From Planctomycetota bacterium (GTDB taxonomy: Bacteria > Planctomycetota > SZUA-567 > H5-PLA8), in contig JAOSKN010000003.1 in the NCBI GenBank assembly GCA_027493525.1, forward strand, positions 310,001 through 374,000: 64,000 bases of DNA, read 5' to 3'. The translations under genes and the position numbers were made by a program. Below are positions 53,743 to 62,585 of this stretch, piece by piece (position 1 is the stretch's first letter; the number at the start of each line of letters is the position of its first letter). The notes under the pieces are model-generated. The model was not told the origin of the DNA, did no database searches, and worked only from the letters and a program-made list of their open reading frames with translations.

Positions 53743-54926
53743 GTGTTCTCCGGACCGGGGGCGCGGCCCATCTTGCATATCGGCGTGGACGGACTGCATC
53801 TGTTCGGCCCGTACGGCGGGGTGCAATACGCGCTGGCGCGGCAACTGGCCGCGTACGGGCAGGCGTTTCCCGAGGACCGGCTGACGCTCTTCGTGCCGCG
53901 CGATTTCGACGGCCCGCCGCGGCGCGGGGACGCCGGGACCGAAGGACTGACGATCAAGCGGGCCTGGTTCCGCGGGCGCTGGCGCGGGATCCGCACGCTC
54001 TGGCGGAACTTCCGGCTCCAGACGCTGGCTTACCGCGAGAAGTGCAACGTGCTCCACGGGCCGACGTACGCGCTGCCGGCGCTGCTCTCGATGCCTGCGG
54101 CGGTGACGATTCACGACACCATCGCGCTGACGCACCCGCAATTCTGCACGCCCGGAAGCGCGCGCGTGCAGAAGCGGCAGTTGCCGCGGAGCGTGAAGGT
54201 CGCGCGGCGCGTGCAGGTGCCGACGGAGGCGGTCAAACGGCTGGTCGAGGAGCACCTGAAGGTGGACGCCGCGCGGATCGACGTGGTGCCCTGGGGGTGG
54301 GCGAGGCCTTCCGAGTGGTGGACGATCGCGACAAGCTGGAAGAGGCCCGCGCGAGGTGGCGGCTGCCCGAGCGCTTCGTGCTCTTCGTGGGCACGCTAGA
54401 GCCGAAAAAGAACATCGAGGGCCTGATCCGCGCGTTCTTCGCGGCGAAGATGCACCGCAAGCTGCCGCACGCGCTGGTCCTCGCCGGCCGGCTGGGGTGG
54501 GGGATGGAGAAGCTGGAGCGGCTGATCAAGGAACATAACGCGCGGGACTACATCTTCCTGACCGGTTACGTGCCCGAGGACGCCCTGCCGCTGGTGTATA
54601 ATCTCGCCGACCTCTGCGTCATCCCTTCGCACGTGGAAGGCTTCGGCATGCCGGTCCTCGAAGGCATGGCCTGCGGCTGCCCGGCGCTGGTAAGCCCCGA
54701 TGCCGCGCTGCGCGAGGTCGCGGGCGAGGCGGCCGCGAGTTTCAGCGCCAATACGGGCAGCCCGCTTCAGCCGCTGCGCGAGGCGCTCGAGGAGCTGGTC
54801 GACGAGAAGCATGGCCAGAAGCTCCGTTCGGATTGGCGCGCGAAGGGGCTGGAGCGCGTCAAGGAATTCACGTGGCGTCGGACGGCGGAATTGACGCGCG
54901 CGAGTTACCTGAAAGCGCTGGAGTAG
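53743..54926 (+). pseudogene. GT4-family glycosyltransferase, frameshifted
   Basis: The N-terminal half (53743 to about 54297) includes ILHIGVDGLHLFGPYGGVQYALARQL, NVLHGPTYALP and AAVTIHDTIAL. The C-terminal half, in another frame, has RFVLFVGTLEPKKNIEGLI, IFLTGYVPEDALPLVYNLADLCVIPSHVEGFGMPVLEGMACGCPALVS. The halves meet at the G5 run at 54293-54297; one more G gives VPWGVGEAFRVVDD and a normal protein of about 395 residues. Start is a GTG at 53743 or a later codon. Retaining glycosyltransferase, probably for surface polysaccharide. Intact motifs suggest a base-calling error or very recent decay. Confidence 0.85.
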
Positions 54927-54938
54927 GGAGTGACCGTC

Positions 54939-54959
54939 AATCGAGAATCGAGGAACGAG
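54939..54959 (+). repeat. Heptamer array before a start codon
   Basis: AATCGAG, AATCGAG and GAACGAG, ending one base before the ATG at 54961. Confidence 0.55.
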
Positions 54960-54960
54960 C

Positions 54961-55314
54961 ATGGAGAGGAATCGCGAGGAACCGCTGGCGCGACCGGGCG
55001 TCGGGCGCGCCGAGGAATCCGTGCCGCCGCCGGAGACCGAGATGGACGGCGAGGGGCTGGCGTTTTTCGGGAGTTGGATTTTCTTTTTTCTGATCTGCGC
55101 TGCGGGGATCGTGATCTTTTTCGTGCGGCTGCGTAACATGGGCCTGCTGCGGTCGGGGCTGCCCAAGCCGCGCTCGAACCCGCCGCCGCGCGGGCCGATC
55201 CGGCCGGTCCCGTCGCAGCCGCCCGTCCCGCCGCCGCCGCCGGGCGCGGGCGAGCCGCCGGCGGGCGCGGGCGAGCCGCCGGCGGGAATGGGCACGATGG
55301 ACGATGCTTCCTGA
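54961..55314 (+). CDS. Small single-pass membrane protein with Pro-rich tail
   Basis: 117 residues. Acidic N-terminus, one membrane helix (FGSWIFFFLICAAGIVIFFV, about 36-55), then a Pro/Arg-rich tail with a short tandem repeat (AGEPPAG). Not recognised. It lies 34 bp after the glycosyltransferase and 39 bp before the creatininase-family gene. Confidence 0.6.
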   Translation: MERNREEPLARPGVGRAEESVPPPETEMDGEGLAFFGSWIFFFLICAAGIVIFFVRLRNMGLLRSGLPKPRSNPPPRGPIRPVPSQPPVPPPPPGAGEPPAGAGEPPAGMGTMDDAS

Positions 55315-55353
55315 GGCCGCGGGAGCGCGGCCATTCGAGACGAAAGGAATTTC

Positions 55354-56163
55354 ATGGCGAAAACGAAGAAGAAGCCGGGGCGCCGGCCGGCCGGCGCGGC
55401 CTTTCCGGGGCTGCTGGAAGAAATGACCGTCGAGGAGGTGCGCGCGTTCAAGCCCGAGGTGGCCGTGCTGCCGCTGGGGAGCACCGAGCCGCACGGGCCG
55501 CATCTGCCGTACGGGACGGACACCTGGCAGGTGACGCGCCTGTGCCGGCTGGGCGTGGAGCGCGCCAACGCTCGGGGCGCGAAGGCGCTGCTCTATCCGG
55601 CGCTCCCGATCACCAACAACGCGAACGTGCGGAAGTTCCCCTTCGCGTTGCGCATCGGCATCCGCACGCTGATGACGGTGATCTTGGACATCGCGAAGCA
55701 GTGCTGGGAGGACGGCATTCGCAAAGTCGTGATCGTGAACGGGCACGGCGGGAATCCCGGCGCGATCATGGCCGCGCAGCGCGAGCTGGCGGGAATGGAC
55801 GAGGTTCCCTTCGTGTTCTGGGCCACGGACCTGAAGCCGGAGGGCTTCAAGGATCCCATGGAACACCCCAGCGACCACGGCGGGGAGAGCGAGACGAGCC
55901 GGATGCTGTGGATCCGCCCGGACCTCGTCCGCACGCACAAGCTCCGCGAGTTCCCCGTCTCCGAGCCGCGTGACCCGGCTTTCAAGCGCGCGCAGTACGT
56001 GCGCCCGTGGCACCTGTACCTGCCAGCCAGCGCGGGCGGCGAGACGCGGAAGAGTTCGGCGCGGAAGGGCAAGGCCGTGATCGAGGCGGAAGCGGAGGGT
56101 CTGGCGGAGCTGCTGATGGCGGTCTCGAAGGCCCGGGTGGACGGGCGGTTTCCGTACAAGTAA
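55354..56163 (+). CDS. Creatininase / creatinine-amidohydrolase family protein
   Basis: 269 residues, AAAGGAA upstream of the ATG. Metal-binding family motifs: LPLGSTEPHGPHLPYGTDTWQV, VIVNGHGGNPG, HGGESETSRML. The family includes creatininase, the riboflavin-pathway ArfB and the mycofactocin-associated MftE. The substrate cannot be deduced here; the neighbours are a glycosyltransferase and unknown proteins. Confidence 0.92.
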   Translation: MAKTKKKPGRRPAGAAFPGLLEEMTVEEVRAFKPEVAVLPLGSTEPHGPHLPYGTDTWQVTRLCRLGVERANARGAKALLYPALPITNNANVRKFPFALRIGIRTLMTVILDIAKQCWEDGIRKVVIVNGHGGNPGAIMAAQRELAGMDEVPFVFWATDLKPEGFKDPMEHPSDHGGESETSRMLWIRPDLVRTHKLREFPVSEPRDPAFKRAQYVRPWHLYLPASAGGETRKSSARKGKAVIEAEAEGLAELLMAVSKARVDGRFPYK

Positions 56164-56196
56164 GCTGCCAGGGGCGCTCTCTCGGAGCTGCCGGCG

Positions 56197-56628
56197 ATGC
56201 GAAGGCCGATCTGGCAATTCCATCTTTCCACCTTGCTCGCCGCGATGCTGCTGGCCGGCACGTGGAGCTGGCTGAATCTGGGTTGGGAGCGGTATTACGT
56301 ATTGCGCCAGCATTTGGCTTCCACCGGACGTTTAACCGCCATCGGCCTATACACCGAGCAAGGCATGCCCTGGAGGATGCGAGAGGCGTTCGTCGCTTAC
56401 ATGGTGAGTCCGATTGACGACTTTGAAGACGTAGCTCGAGCAGACTTCGTACGAGTGTCCCTTGCCGATGCGGAGAAAGGCTGGGCTGAATTGCCGGAAC
56501 CGATCGTTGGCGAGTCCAGGTGGCGATGGCCGGCCGCCGCCGGAAACCTGGGTACGGGCCTGGTGCTTGCGCTGAGCCTGGGGTTGCTGCTCGAACGGCG
56601 CATCCGGCGGTTTTCGGCTCCGCGTTGA
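56197..56628 (+). CDS. Two-helix membrane protein, planctomycete type
   Basis: 143 residues. N-terminal helix after a basic start (RRPIWQFHLSTLLAAMLLAGTWSW), a soluble central part, and a second helix near the C-terminus (GTGLVLALSLGLLLE) with an Arg-rich end. The RRxxxFxLxTLLxxxLLAG beginning is frequent among unnamed planctomycete proteins (recalled). Confidence 0.6.
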   Translation: MRRPIWQFHLSTLLAAMLLAGTWSWLNLGWERYYVLRQHLASTGRLTAIGLYTEQGMPWRMREAFVAYMVSPIDDFEDVARADFVRVSLADAEKGWAELPEPIVGESRWRWPAAAGNLGTGLVLALSLGLLLERRIRRFSAPR

Positions 56629-56722
56629 TTTTCGACTCTTCTCCGCATGGAGCTCCGTGATGCCAAGAATTGCGTGCGGGGCAGCCTCTTGACGGCGTTC
56701 AAAAGGGAGTTCTAATGTCGGC

Positions 56723-56995
56723 ATGAAGAAGGTCACGGTAACCTTATCGGACGGCCTCGAACGATTCGTGCGGCATAGGGCGCGCGAAGGCGGGCATGCG
56801 AGCGCGGGCGAGTACCTGCGGAGCTTGGTGGATTCGGAGAGCAGGCGTATCGCGGAGCGAAAACGCCGATTGGCGGAACTTCGCCAGGAACTGCAGGTCG
56901 GAGTCGATCAATTGGAACGCGGCGAAATTGGCACACTCAGCTTGGGAGAATTGAAAGCCGAAGGCAGGCGAAGGCTGGCCCAGAAGCACTCTTGA
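56723..56995 (+). CDS. parD: ParD-like type II antitoxin
   Basis: 90 residues. N-terminal ribbon-helix-helix (KKVTVTLSDGLERFVRHRAREGGHASAGEYLRSLV) and a charged helical C-terminus that would wrap the toxin. The toxin frame begins 3 bp after its stop, the usual ParDE order. Auto-repression through the ribbon-helix-helix is expected. Confidence 0.9.
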   Translation: MKKVTVTLSDGLERFVRHRAREGGHASAGEYLRSLVDSESRRIAERKRRLAELRQELQVGVDQLERGEIGTLSLGELKAEGRRRLAQKHS

Positions 56996-56998
56996 CAC

Positions 56999-57293
56999 GT
57001 GGCTCAAATCATCCGTTCTTCTCAAGCGCAAGAAAGATCTGCTGGACATCTGGACGCATATTGCGAGCGATAATCTACCGGCTGCAGACAGGATGCTGGA
57101 GGTTTTCGAAGCCCGATTCAACATGCTCTCATCGAATCCCAAGTCCGGCGCCGATCGCAGCGAACTTTTGCCGGGAATGCGAAGCTGGGCTGTGGGCGCC
57201 TACCTTATTTTTTTCGACCTCGGGTCGACGGCATCGATGTCGTCCGCGTCCTCCACGGCGCGCGGGATATCGATGCGATTTTCGAAGCGTGAG
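56999..57293 (+). pseudogene. parE: ParE-like toxin with two frame changes
   Basis: GTG start giving VAQIIRSSQAQE, then a jump to DLLDIWTHIASDNLPAADRMLEVFEARF and PGMRSWAVGAYLIFFDLG, then a second jump to VDGIDVVRVLHGARDIDAIFEA and a stop at 57293. Deleting one A at 57033-57035 and adding one G at 57222-57224 rebuilds a standard ~97-residue ParE/RelE-fold toxin that inhibits gyrase or mRNA. As sequenced it is inactive. Confidence 0.82.
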
Positions 57294-57401
57294 CCGGTCC
57301 CTGGGCTGAGCAATTTGCTTTAAGTGTGGGTCCCCTTAGATTGGTAGCGCTGTCGCGCCCTCCGCCTGGAGGGCGTTCTGTTGTCGGGTGCGGGGCCTGG
57401 C

Positions 57402-58739
57402 ATGGCATCGAGCGACGGGAAAAAGACGTTCCGCATCGGGATGCTCGGCTTCGGCACCGTGGGCGCCGGGGTCGCGCAGATCGTGCTGCATTCGCAGCCT
57501 TCGCTGAAGGACAAGACGGGCATCGACATCCGGCTGCACAAGATCGCGGTGCGCGACCGGAAGAAGCGGCGGGCGGTCTCGATCGACCCGGGGCTCTTCA
57601 CGGCCGACGGCGAGGAGGTCGTTAACGATCCCGAGGTGGACATCGTCGTCGAAGTGATCGGCGGAATCGAGCCGGCGCGCGGGCTGCTCTTGAAGGCGCT
57701 GGCGAACGGCAAGGCCGTCGTGACGGCGAACAAGGCGCTGCTGGCCTGCCACGGGAGGGAACTCTTCGAGGCCGCGCTGGCGCACGAGACGTCCATCGGC
57801 TTCGAGGCCAGCGTCTGCGGCGGGATTCCGGTCATCGGCGCGCTGCGCGACGGGCTGGTGGCCAACCGCATCGAGACGATTCACGGGATCCTCAACGGGA
57901 CCACCAACTACATCCTGACGCGGATGGTCGAGGACAAGGCGCCGTACGCGCAGTGCCTGTACGAGGCGCAGAGCAAGGGCTACGCGGAGGCCGATCCGTC
58001 CACCGACGTGAAGGGCCTCGACGCGGCGCACAAGCTGACCCTGCTGAGCAACCTCGCGTTCCACAGCGTCTTCGACATCAGCGAAGTCCACGCCGAGGGC
58101 ATCGACCGGATCGCGCTGGAGGACGTGCGCTACGCGGCGGACCTGGGCTACGCGGTGAAGCTTTTGGCGATCGCCAAGCGCCGCAACCCGGGCGCCGATC
58201 CCGAGGACTTCCCGGGCGGGCTGGAACTGCGCGTGCACCCGACGCTGATCCCGTTCAGCCACCCGCTGGCGAACGTCCGGGACGTCTTCAACGCGGCGCT
58301 GATCCGCGGCGACGCGACCGGGGAGGTGATGCTCTACGGCCGCGGCGCGGGGATGATGCCGACCGGGAGCGCGATCGTGGCCGACATCATGGACGCCGCC
58401 CGAGGCAGCGCGCGGCAGACCTTCACCAAGCTCCAGTTCTTCCAGAACCCGCGCGAGGACCTGCCGGTGATCCCGCCGGAGAAGATGCGCAGCCGGTACT
58501 ACGTGCGCTTCAACGTGGACGACCGGCCCGGCGTGATGGGCAAGGTCGCGACGGTGCTGGGGAGCCACGGCGTCTCGATCGCGAGCGTGATCCAGAAGGA
58601 GCCGCACGAGACGGGGCACGTCCCGATCGTGATGCTCAGCCACGTGACGATCGAGGAGCGCTTCCAGGCGGCGCGGGCGGAGATCGAGGAACTTCCGTTC
58701 GTGCGCAAGCCCAGCGCGTTCTATCGCGTGGAAGACTGA
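57402..58739 (+). CDS. hom: Homoserine dehydrogenase
   Basis: 445 residues from the ATG at 57402. NAD(P) fold with RIGMLGFGTVGAGV, VVEVIGGIEPARGLLLKAL and NGKAVVTANKALLA. The catalytic domain has VCGGIPVIGALRDGLVANRIETIHGILNGTTNYIL, GYAEADPSTDVKGLDAAHKLTLLS (catalytic Asp and Lys) and GRGAGMMPTGSAIVADI. A C-terminal ACT domain (about 368-445, RFNVDDRPGVMGKVATVLGSHGVSIASVIQ) suggests threonine feedback control. Third step of threonine/methionine synthesis from aspartate semialdehyde. Confidence 0.97.
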   Translation: MASSDGKKTFRIGMLGFGTVGAGVAQIVLHSQPSLKDKTGIDIRLHKIAVRDRKKRRAVSIDPGLFTADGEEVVNDPEVDIVVEVIGGIEPARGLLLKALANGKAVVTANKALLACHGRELFEAALAHETSIGFEASVCGGIPVIGALRDGLVANRIETIHGILNGTTNYILTRMVEDKAPYAQCLYEAQSKGYAEADPSTDVKGLDAAHKLTLLSNLAFHSVFDISEVHAEGIDRIALEDVRYAADLGYAVKLLAIAKRRNPGADPEDFPGGLELRVHPTLIPFSHPLANVRDVFNAALIRGDATGEVMLYGRGAGMMPTGSAIVADIMDAARGSARQTFTKLQFFQNPREDLPVIPPEKMRSRYYVRFNVDDRPGVMGKVATVLGSHGVSIASVIQKEPHETGHVPIVMLSHVTIEERFQAARAEIEELPFVRKPSAFYRVED

Positions 58740-58755
58740 GCGGCCTCCGGCGCGC

Positions 58756-59050
58756 GTCTACGAGAGCTTAAAAAAGCTGCACCTGTGTGCTCGGGCGGGC
58801 TTCGGAATTCGAGCCGGCTGGCGCTCTGAGCGGGTCATTTCGACCGTACCGAGCTAGGCGAGTACCAAGCTCGCCTCTCTCCACCTCCCCGACCTTGTCT
58901 ACGAGAGCCTAAAAAAGATGCACCCGTGTGCAGCGCCGGATGACGTATGCCGGGTTGGGCGAATTGGAATCGAGCGGGTCGTCCGGACGGTGCGGATACG
59001 GCCCATGGGTCGGGTGTCTACGGAAGCCTAAAAAAGATGCACTGCGGGCA
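58756..59050. repeat. Three 35-bp direct repeats in a 403-bp gap
   Basis: Copies at 58756-58790, 58897-58931 and 59016-59050 share GTCTACG, GAAGC or GAGAGC, then TAAAAAAG and TGCAC. Copies 1 and 2 also share the final TGTGC. The spacers are about 106 and 84 bp and partly similar (both contain GAGCGGGTC). A short AT-rich island follows copy 3. No gene lies in the gap. Confidence 0.8.
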
Positions 59051-59142
59051 TAGTCTATATATTTGTTTATAGGAAATAAATATCTATGTTTCGGGACAGT
59101 GGCACTTGTGTTGCTAGGCGGGGCGCCCACGGGCGGGACGGC

Positions 59143-59748
59143 TTACGGCGCGGCGGTTTGCTTCAGTTCCTTCTTGATCCACGGCGCGAAGGGGGTCTCC
59201 TTGCCGTCTTCGAGGACGATCACATAGGCGCCGCCGTGGCTTGAGGAGGTCGTCGCGTAGGCGTCGATGAATTCCACGGCGGGCCGCGCGGTGGAGAACT
59301 TCGCGGCCGCGGCCTTGAGGCGCAGGTGGTTGGCGAACTGCGGGCCGGTGAAGGTGTGAAAGACGGTCGCGCCCGGGCGGCGGATGGTGAGCTTGGACTT
59401 CTCGAGCAGCTTGAGCATGGCTTCGGCGGTGCGCGCCGGTTCGGCGATGGCGTCCAGGAGCTGCGCGCAGCGGAGCTTGACTTCGGCGTCCGTCGCCGCT
59501 TCGGCGTGCTGCCGGATCAGGTTCCTGGCGGGCGCGCCGAGCTTCAGGAGCGCCTGCGTGGCGTCCTCGCGCGCCTGGAACTCTTCGTCGCCGAGCCTGG
59601 CCAGGTGCGCCTTGATTTTTTCCTTCGTCGGGGGCGGTTCGGCGTCCTTCGGATCCGCCTTTGGGGCGTCGGGCGGCGGAGCGGGCGCTTCGCCGCCCGC
59701 GGCGAGAAGCGCGCCGCAAAGCAAGAAGGGGAGCAGGTGGCGCCGCAT
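59143..59748 (-). CDS. Secreted DUF5329-like protein with HEAT-like segment
   Basis: 201 residues with a signal peptide (LLPFLLCGALLAAGG) and a Pro-rich spacer. A short HEAT-like stretch follows (HLARLGDEEFQAREDATQALLKLGAPA), then a C-terminal domain resembling DUF5329: GPQFANHLRLKAAAAKF, AVEFIDAYATTSSSHGGAYVIVLEDGKETPFAPWIKKEL. Role unknown. It converges with hom across the repeat-bearing gap. Confidence 0.72.
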   Translation of the reverse strand: MRRHLLPFLLCGALLAAGGEAPAPPPDAPKADPKDAEPPPTKEKIKAHLARLGDEEFQAREDATQALLKLGAPARNLIRQHAEAATDAEVKLRCAQLLDAIAEPARTAEAMLKLLEKSKLTIRRPGATVFHTFTGPQFANHLRLKAAAAKFSTARPAVEFIDAYATTSSSHGGAYVIVLEDGKETPFAPWIKKELKQTAAP

Positions 59749-59879
59749 GCCGGACAGCGTAACCGGAGCGCGCCACCGGATGCAATGGGGCAGCTTCCTT
59801 CCCTTTCGTGAATCGAAGCCTCACCTACAATCTCGCAGCTTGAACGAAGCGCGCATTCGCGCCGAAAGGTCGAGTTCGC

Positions 59880-61073
59880 ATGAAATACGTCGTGCTTTGC
59901 CCCGACGGCGCCGCCGACTGGCCGCTGCCTGCGCTGGATAACAGGACGCCGCTGGAGGCCGCGCACGCGCCGAACCTGGCGCGGATGGCGGCCGGGGGCC
60001 TGGTGGGCCTGACGCAGCATGCCGTCGAGCCGGCCGGGAACGGGAGCGACGTCTGCTGCATGTCGCTGCTGGGCTTCGACCCGCTGAAGTACCACACCGG
60101 CCGCGCGCCGCTGGAAGCCAAGAGCCTGGGCGTGGAGCTGAACCCGGACGAGGTGGCCGTGCGCTGCAACACGGTCACGATCGAGGACGGGCTGATGGTG
60201 GACTACTCGGCCGGGCACATCCCGACCGAGGAGTCGAAGCGGCTCATCGACGACCTGCAGAAGGTCCTTGGGAGCGAGGGGCGGCACTTCTACGCGGGGG
60301 TGCAGTACCGGCACCTGCTGGTGCTCCGCCGTCCCGAAGGGTTGAACGCGAGCTGCACGCCCCCGCACAACATCATCGGGCGCGAGATCGAGAGCCACCT
60401 GCCGCAGGGCCCGGACGCGCCGCCGCTGCTGGAGCTGATGGAGGCCTCGAAGAAGCTTTTCGCCGAGCATCCCGTCAACCGTGAGCGGATCAAGCGGCGC
60501 GAGAACCCCGTCACGCAGATCTGGCTTTGGGGGCACGGCCCGCGCCCGAAGCTGCCGGCCTTCCGCGACGTCTACGGGCTGGACGGGGCGATGATCAGCG
60601 CGGTGGACTTGCTGCGCAGCCTGGGGCTGTACCTGGGCCTGGAGGTGTTGAACGTGCCGGGGATCACGGGCTTCACCGACACCGACTACGGCGCGAAGCT
60701 GCGTTACGCGCTCGAGGCGCTGAAGGCGAAAGACCTGGTCTTCGTCCACGTGGAGGCCCCCGACGAGTGCGGGCACATGGGCGACGCGGCGGGCAAGCGC
60801 GAGGCGCTGGAGCGGATCGACGCGGAGATCGTGGGGCCGCTGCTGGAGAGTGAACCGGCGCGGGCAGGCAACCTGCGCGTGCTGGTTTGCCCGGACCATT
60901 CGACGCCGTGCGCGCTGCGCACGCACGCGACGGAGAAGATCCCGTTCCTGGCCTGGGGCCCCGGCTTCGCGCCGGCGGGTCTGGGGTTTACGGAGAGCGA
61001 CGCGCGGCGCACGAAGGCCGACGTGGCGCCGGGCTACGAGCTGCTGGGGCGCTTCCTGCGCGGGGCGCTTTAA
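59880..61073 (+). CDS. apgM: ApgM-type phosphoglycerate mutase / proposed homoserine kinase
   Basis: 397 residues of the archaeal-type cofactor-independent mutase family (alkaline-phosphatase superfamily): YVVLCPDGAADWP (metal Asp), GNGSDVCCMSLLGFDP (catalytic Ser), IWLWGHGPRPKLPAF, VHVEAPDECGHMGD and VLVCPDHSTP (metal His). Bacterial members often cluster with threonine genes and have been proposed to act as homoserine kinases. Here hom lies about 1.1 kb upstream on the same strand, with one gene between on the opposite strand, so that role is a real alternative to glycolysis. Confidence 0.85.
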   Translation: MKYVVLCPDGAADWPLPALDNRTPLEAAHAPNLARMAAGGLVGLTQHAVEPAGNGSDVCCMSLLGFDPLKYHTGRAPLEAKSLGVELNPDEVAVRCNTVTIEDGLMVDYSAGHIPTEESKRLIDDLQKVLGSEGRHFYAGVQYRHLLVLRRPEGLNASCTPPHNIIGREIESHLPQGPDAPPLLELMEASKKLFAEHPVNRERIKRRENPVTQIWLWGHGPRPKLPAFRDVYGLDGAMISAVDLLRSLGLYLGLEVLNVPGITGFTDTDYGAKLRYALEALKAKDLVFVHVEAPDECGHMGDAAGKREALERIDAEIVGPLLESEPARAGNLRVLVCPDHSTPCALRTHATEKIPFLAWGPGFAPAGLGFTESDARRTKADVAPGYELLGRFLRGAL

Positions 61074-61080
61074 GGGCTGT

Positions 61081-61184
61081 GATCTGTGATCTGTGATCTG
61101 TGATCTGTAACCGCGAGGAATCCGCTATAGGTAGTCGATCTCCGATCCCATGTCCCAGATTACAGATTACAGATTACAGATCAC
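61081..61184. repeat. Paired inverted heptamer arrays
   Basis: GATCTGT four times (61081-61108), then about 48 bp, then AGATTAC three times and AGATCAC (61157-61184). The halves are near reverse complements, giving a potential long hairpin in the gap between apgM and hisE. Confidence 0.8.
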
Positions 61185-61202
61185 AGTCTTCCGGGGGTAA
61201 CG

Positions 61203-61544
61203 ATGAACGCCGCACCTTCCATTCTCGCCCAGGTCTTCGAGACGGTCCTGGAGCGCCAGCGCACGATGCCGCAGCACTCTTACGTCGCGAGCCTGCTGCG
61301 CGGGGGGACGGACGCGATCTGCTGCAAACTGGCCGAGGAGAGCGGCGAGGCGATCAAGGCCGCGCGCGAGGAAGACGGCAAGCGGCTGGCGAGCGAACTG
61401 GCGGACCTGTACTTCCACAGCCTGGTGCTGCTGGCCGCGCGGGGGTTGACGCTGGCGGACGTGGAAGCCGAACTCGCCAAGCGCCACGGCATCTCGGGGC
61501 TGGCCGAGAAGGCCGCGCGCAAGAAGAAGCCGCGGAAGAAGTAG
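61203..61544 (+). CDS. hisE: Phosphoribosyl-ATP pyrophosphohydrolase
   Basis: 113 residues, ATG start. MazG-like all-alpha enzyme of histidine synthesis (second step). HisE pattern: LERQRTMPQHSYVASLLRGGTDAICCKLAEESGEAIKAA (metal-binding Glu residues in EESGE), LASELADLYFHSLVLLAARGLTLADVEAELAKRHGISGL. A monofunctional protein, not fused to HisI. The Lys-rich tail is non-standard. No other histidine gene is nearby. The AEC transporter starts 6 bp after its stop. Confidence 0.92.
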   Translation: MNAAPSILAQVFETVLERQRTMPQHSYVASLLRGGTDAICCKLAEESGEAIKAAREEDGKRLASELADLYFHSLVLLAARGLTLADVEAELAKRHGISGLAEKAARKKKPRKK

Positions 61545-61550
61545 GCCCGC

Positions 61551-62585
61551 ATGAGCGGCTTCGCGCTTCCGCTGGGGTTCTCGGCGGCGGATCTCGGTTC
61601 GAATCTCCTCGAGATTTTTCACGGCATCGTGCTGCCCGTGCTGATCCTGGCCGGGGTGGGCTGGGCGCTGCAGCGCCGGCTGGGGCTGGACATGTCCACC
61701 CTGGCGCGGCTGAACTTCCACTTCACGATCCCCTGCGTGATTTACTACTCGGTGGTCAGCGCCCAGGTCAGCCCGCGGGACGTAGGGATGCTGGTGCTGT
61801 TCAGCTTGGCGCTGATGGCGCTGCTGGCGGCGCTGTGCCTGCTGGCGGCGCGCGTGCAGGGGCTCGAACGCGACCGGCGCAACGCGCTGATCATGACGGC
61901 GATCTTTTACAACTCGGGGAATTACGGCCTGCCCGTGCAGGAGCTGGCGTTCCATGCCGCCAACCGGCACCGGGACGCGATGGCGCTGCAAGTGTTCGTG
62001 ATGATCGTCCAGAACTTCACCAGTTTCACGCTGGGCATCTGGCTGGCCGCGTCGGGCCGGAAGAAGATGGAGTTCCGGAAGGTCGTCCGCGAGATGCTGC
62101 GCTACCCGCCGATCTACGCGCTGCTGCTGGGCCTCCTGACGGTGCAGCTCCGGCGGATGCTGGGGCCGGAGGACGCGGCGAGCGCCGCGAAGCTGCTGCA
62201 GCCGGTCTGGAAGACGATCGAGTACATCTACCGCGCGTTCATCGCGGTGGCGCTCTGTACGCTGGGCGCGCAACTGGGGACGGTGCGGCCGAAGCTGGCG
62301 CGCTACCCGGTGGGCGTGAGCGTGGCGCTGCGGTTGCTGGTCTCGCCGCTGCTGGGCGCGTTCCTGATCTGGCTCTTCGGGCTGCACGGCTTCCTGGCGC
62401 AGGTGCTCCTGATCGGCTCGGCGATGCCGACGTCGGTGAACTGCCTGCTGCTGTGCCTGGAGTTCGACAACCACCCGGACTACGTGGCGCGGACGGTGCT
62501 CTACACGACGCTGCTCTCGCCGCTGACGGTGGCGCTGACGGTGCTCTTCGCGCGCGGCGGGTTCTGGGACGCGCTGGCGTATTGA
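61551..62585 (+). CDS. AEC-family (auxin efflux carrier-like) transporter
   Basis: 344 residues with about ten hydrophobic segments. Family signatures: VLPVLILAGVGWALQRRLGLD, LARLNFHFTIPCVIYYSVVSAQ, MTAIFYNSGNYGLPVQELAF and VLLIGSAMPTSVNCLLLCLEFD. These are inner-membrane secondary transporters, usually for small organic acids. Immediately downstream of hisE; a short heptamer-like run (GATATTG, GATTTGC, GATTTTG) overlaps its stop at 62584-62604. Confidence 0.9.
   Translation: MSGFALPLGFSAADLGSNLLEIFHGIVLPVLILAGVGWALQRRLGLDMSTLARLNFHFTIPCVIYYSVVSAQVSPRDVGMLVLFSLALMALLAALCLLAARVQGLERDRRNALIMTAIFYNSGNYGLPVQELAFHAANRHRDAMALQVFVMIVQNFTSFTLGIWLAASGRKKMEFRKVVREMLRYPPIYALLLGLLTVQLRRMLGPEDAASAAKLLQPVWKTIEYIYRAFIAVALCTLGAQLGTVRPKLARYPVGVSVALRLLVSPLLGAFLIWLFGLHGFLAQVLLIGSAMPTSVNCLLLCLEFDNHPDYVARTVLYTTLLSPLTVALTVLFARGGFWDALAY

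Noticed and set aside
58756..59050. CRISPR array
   Set aside because: Only three imperfect units with spacers of ~106 and ~84 bp that resemble each other, and no cas gene.
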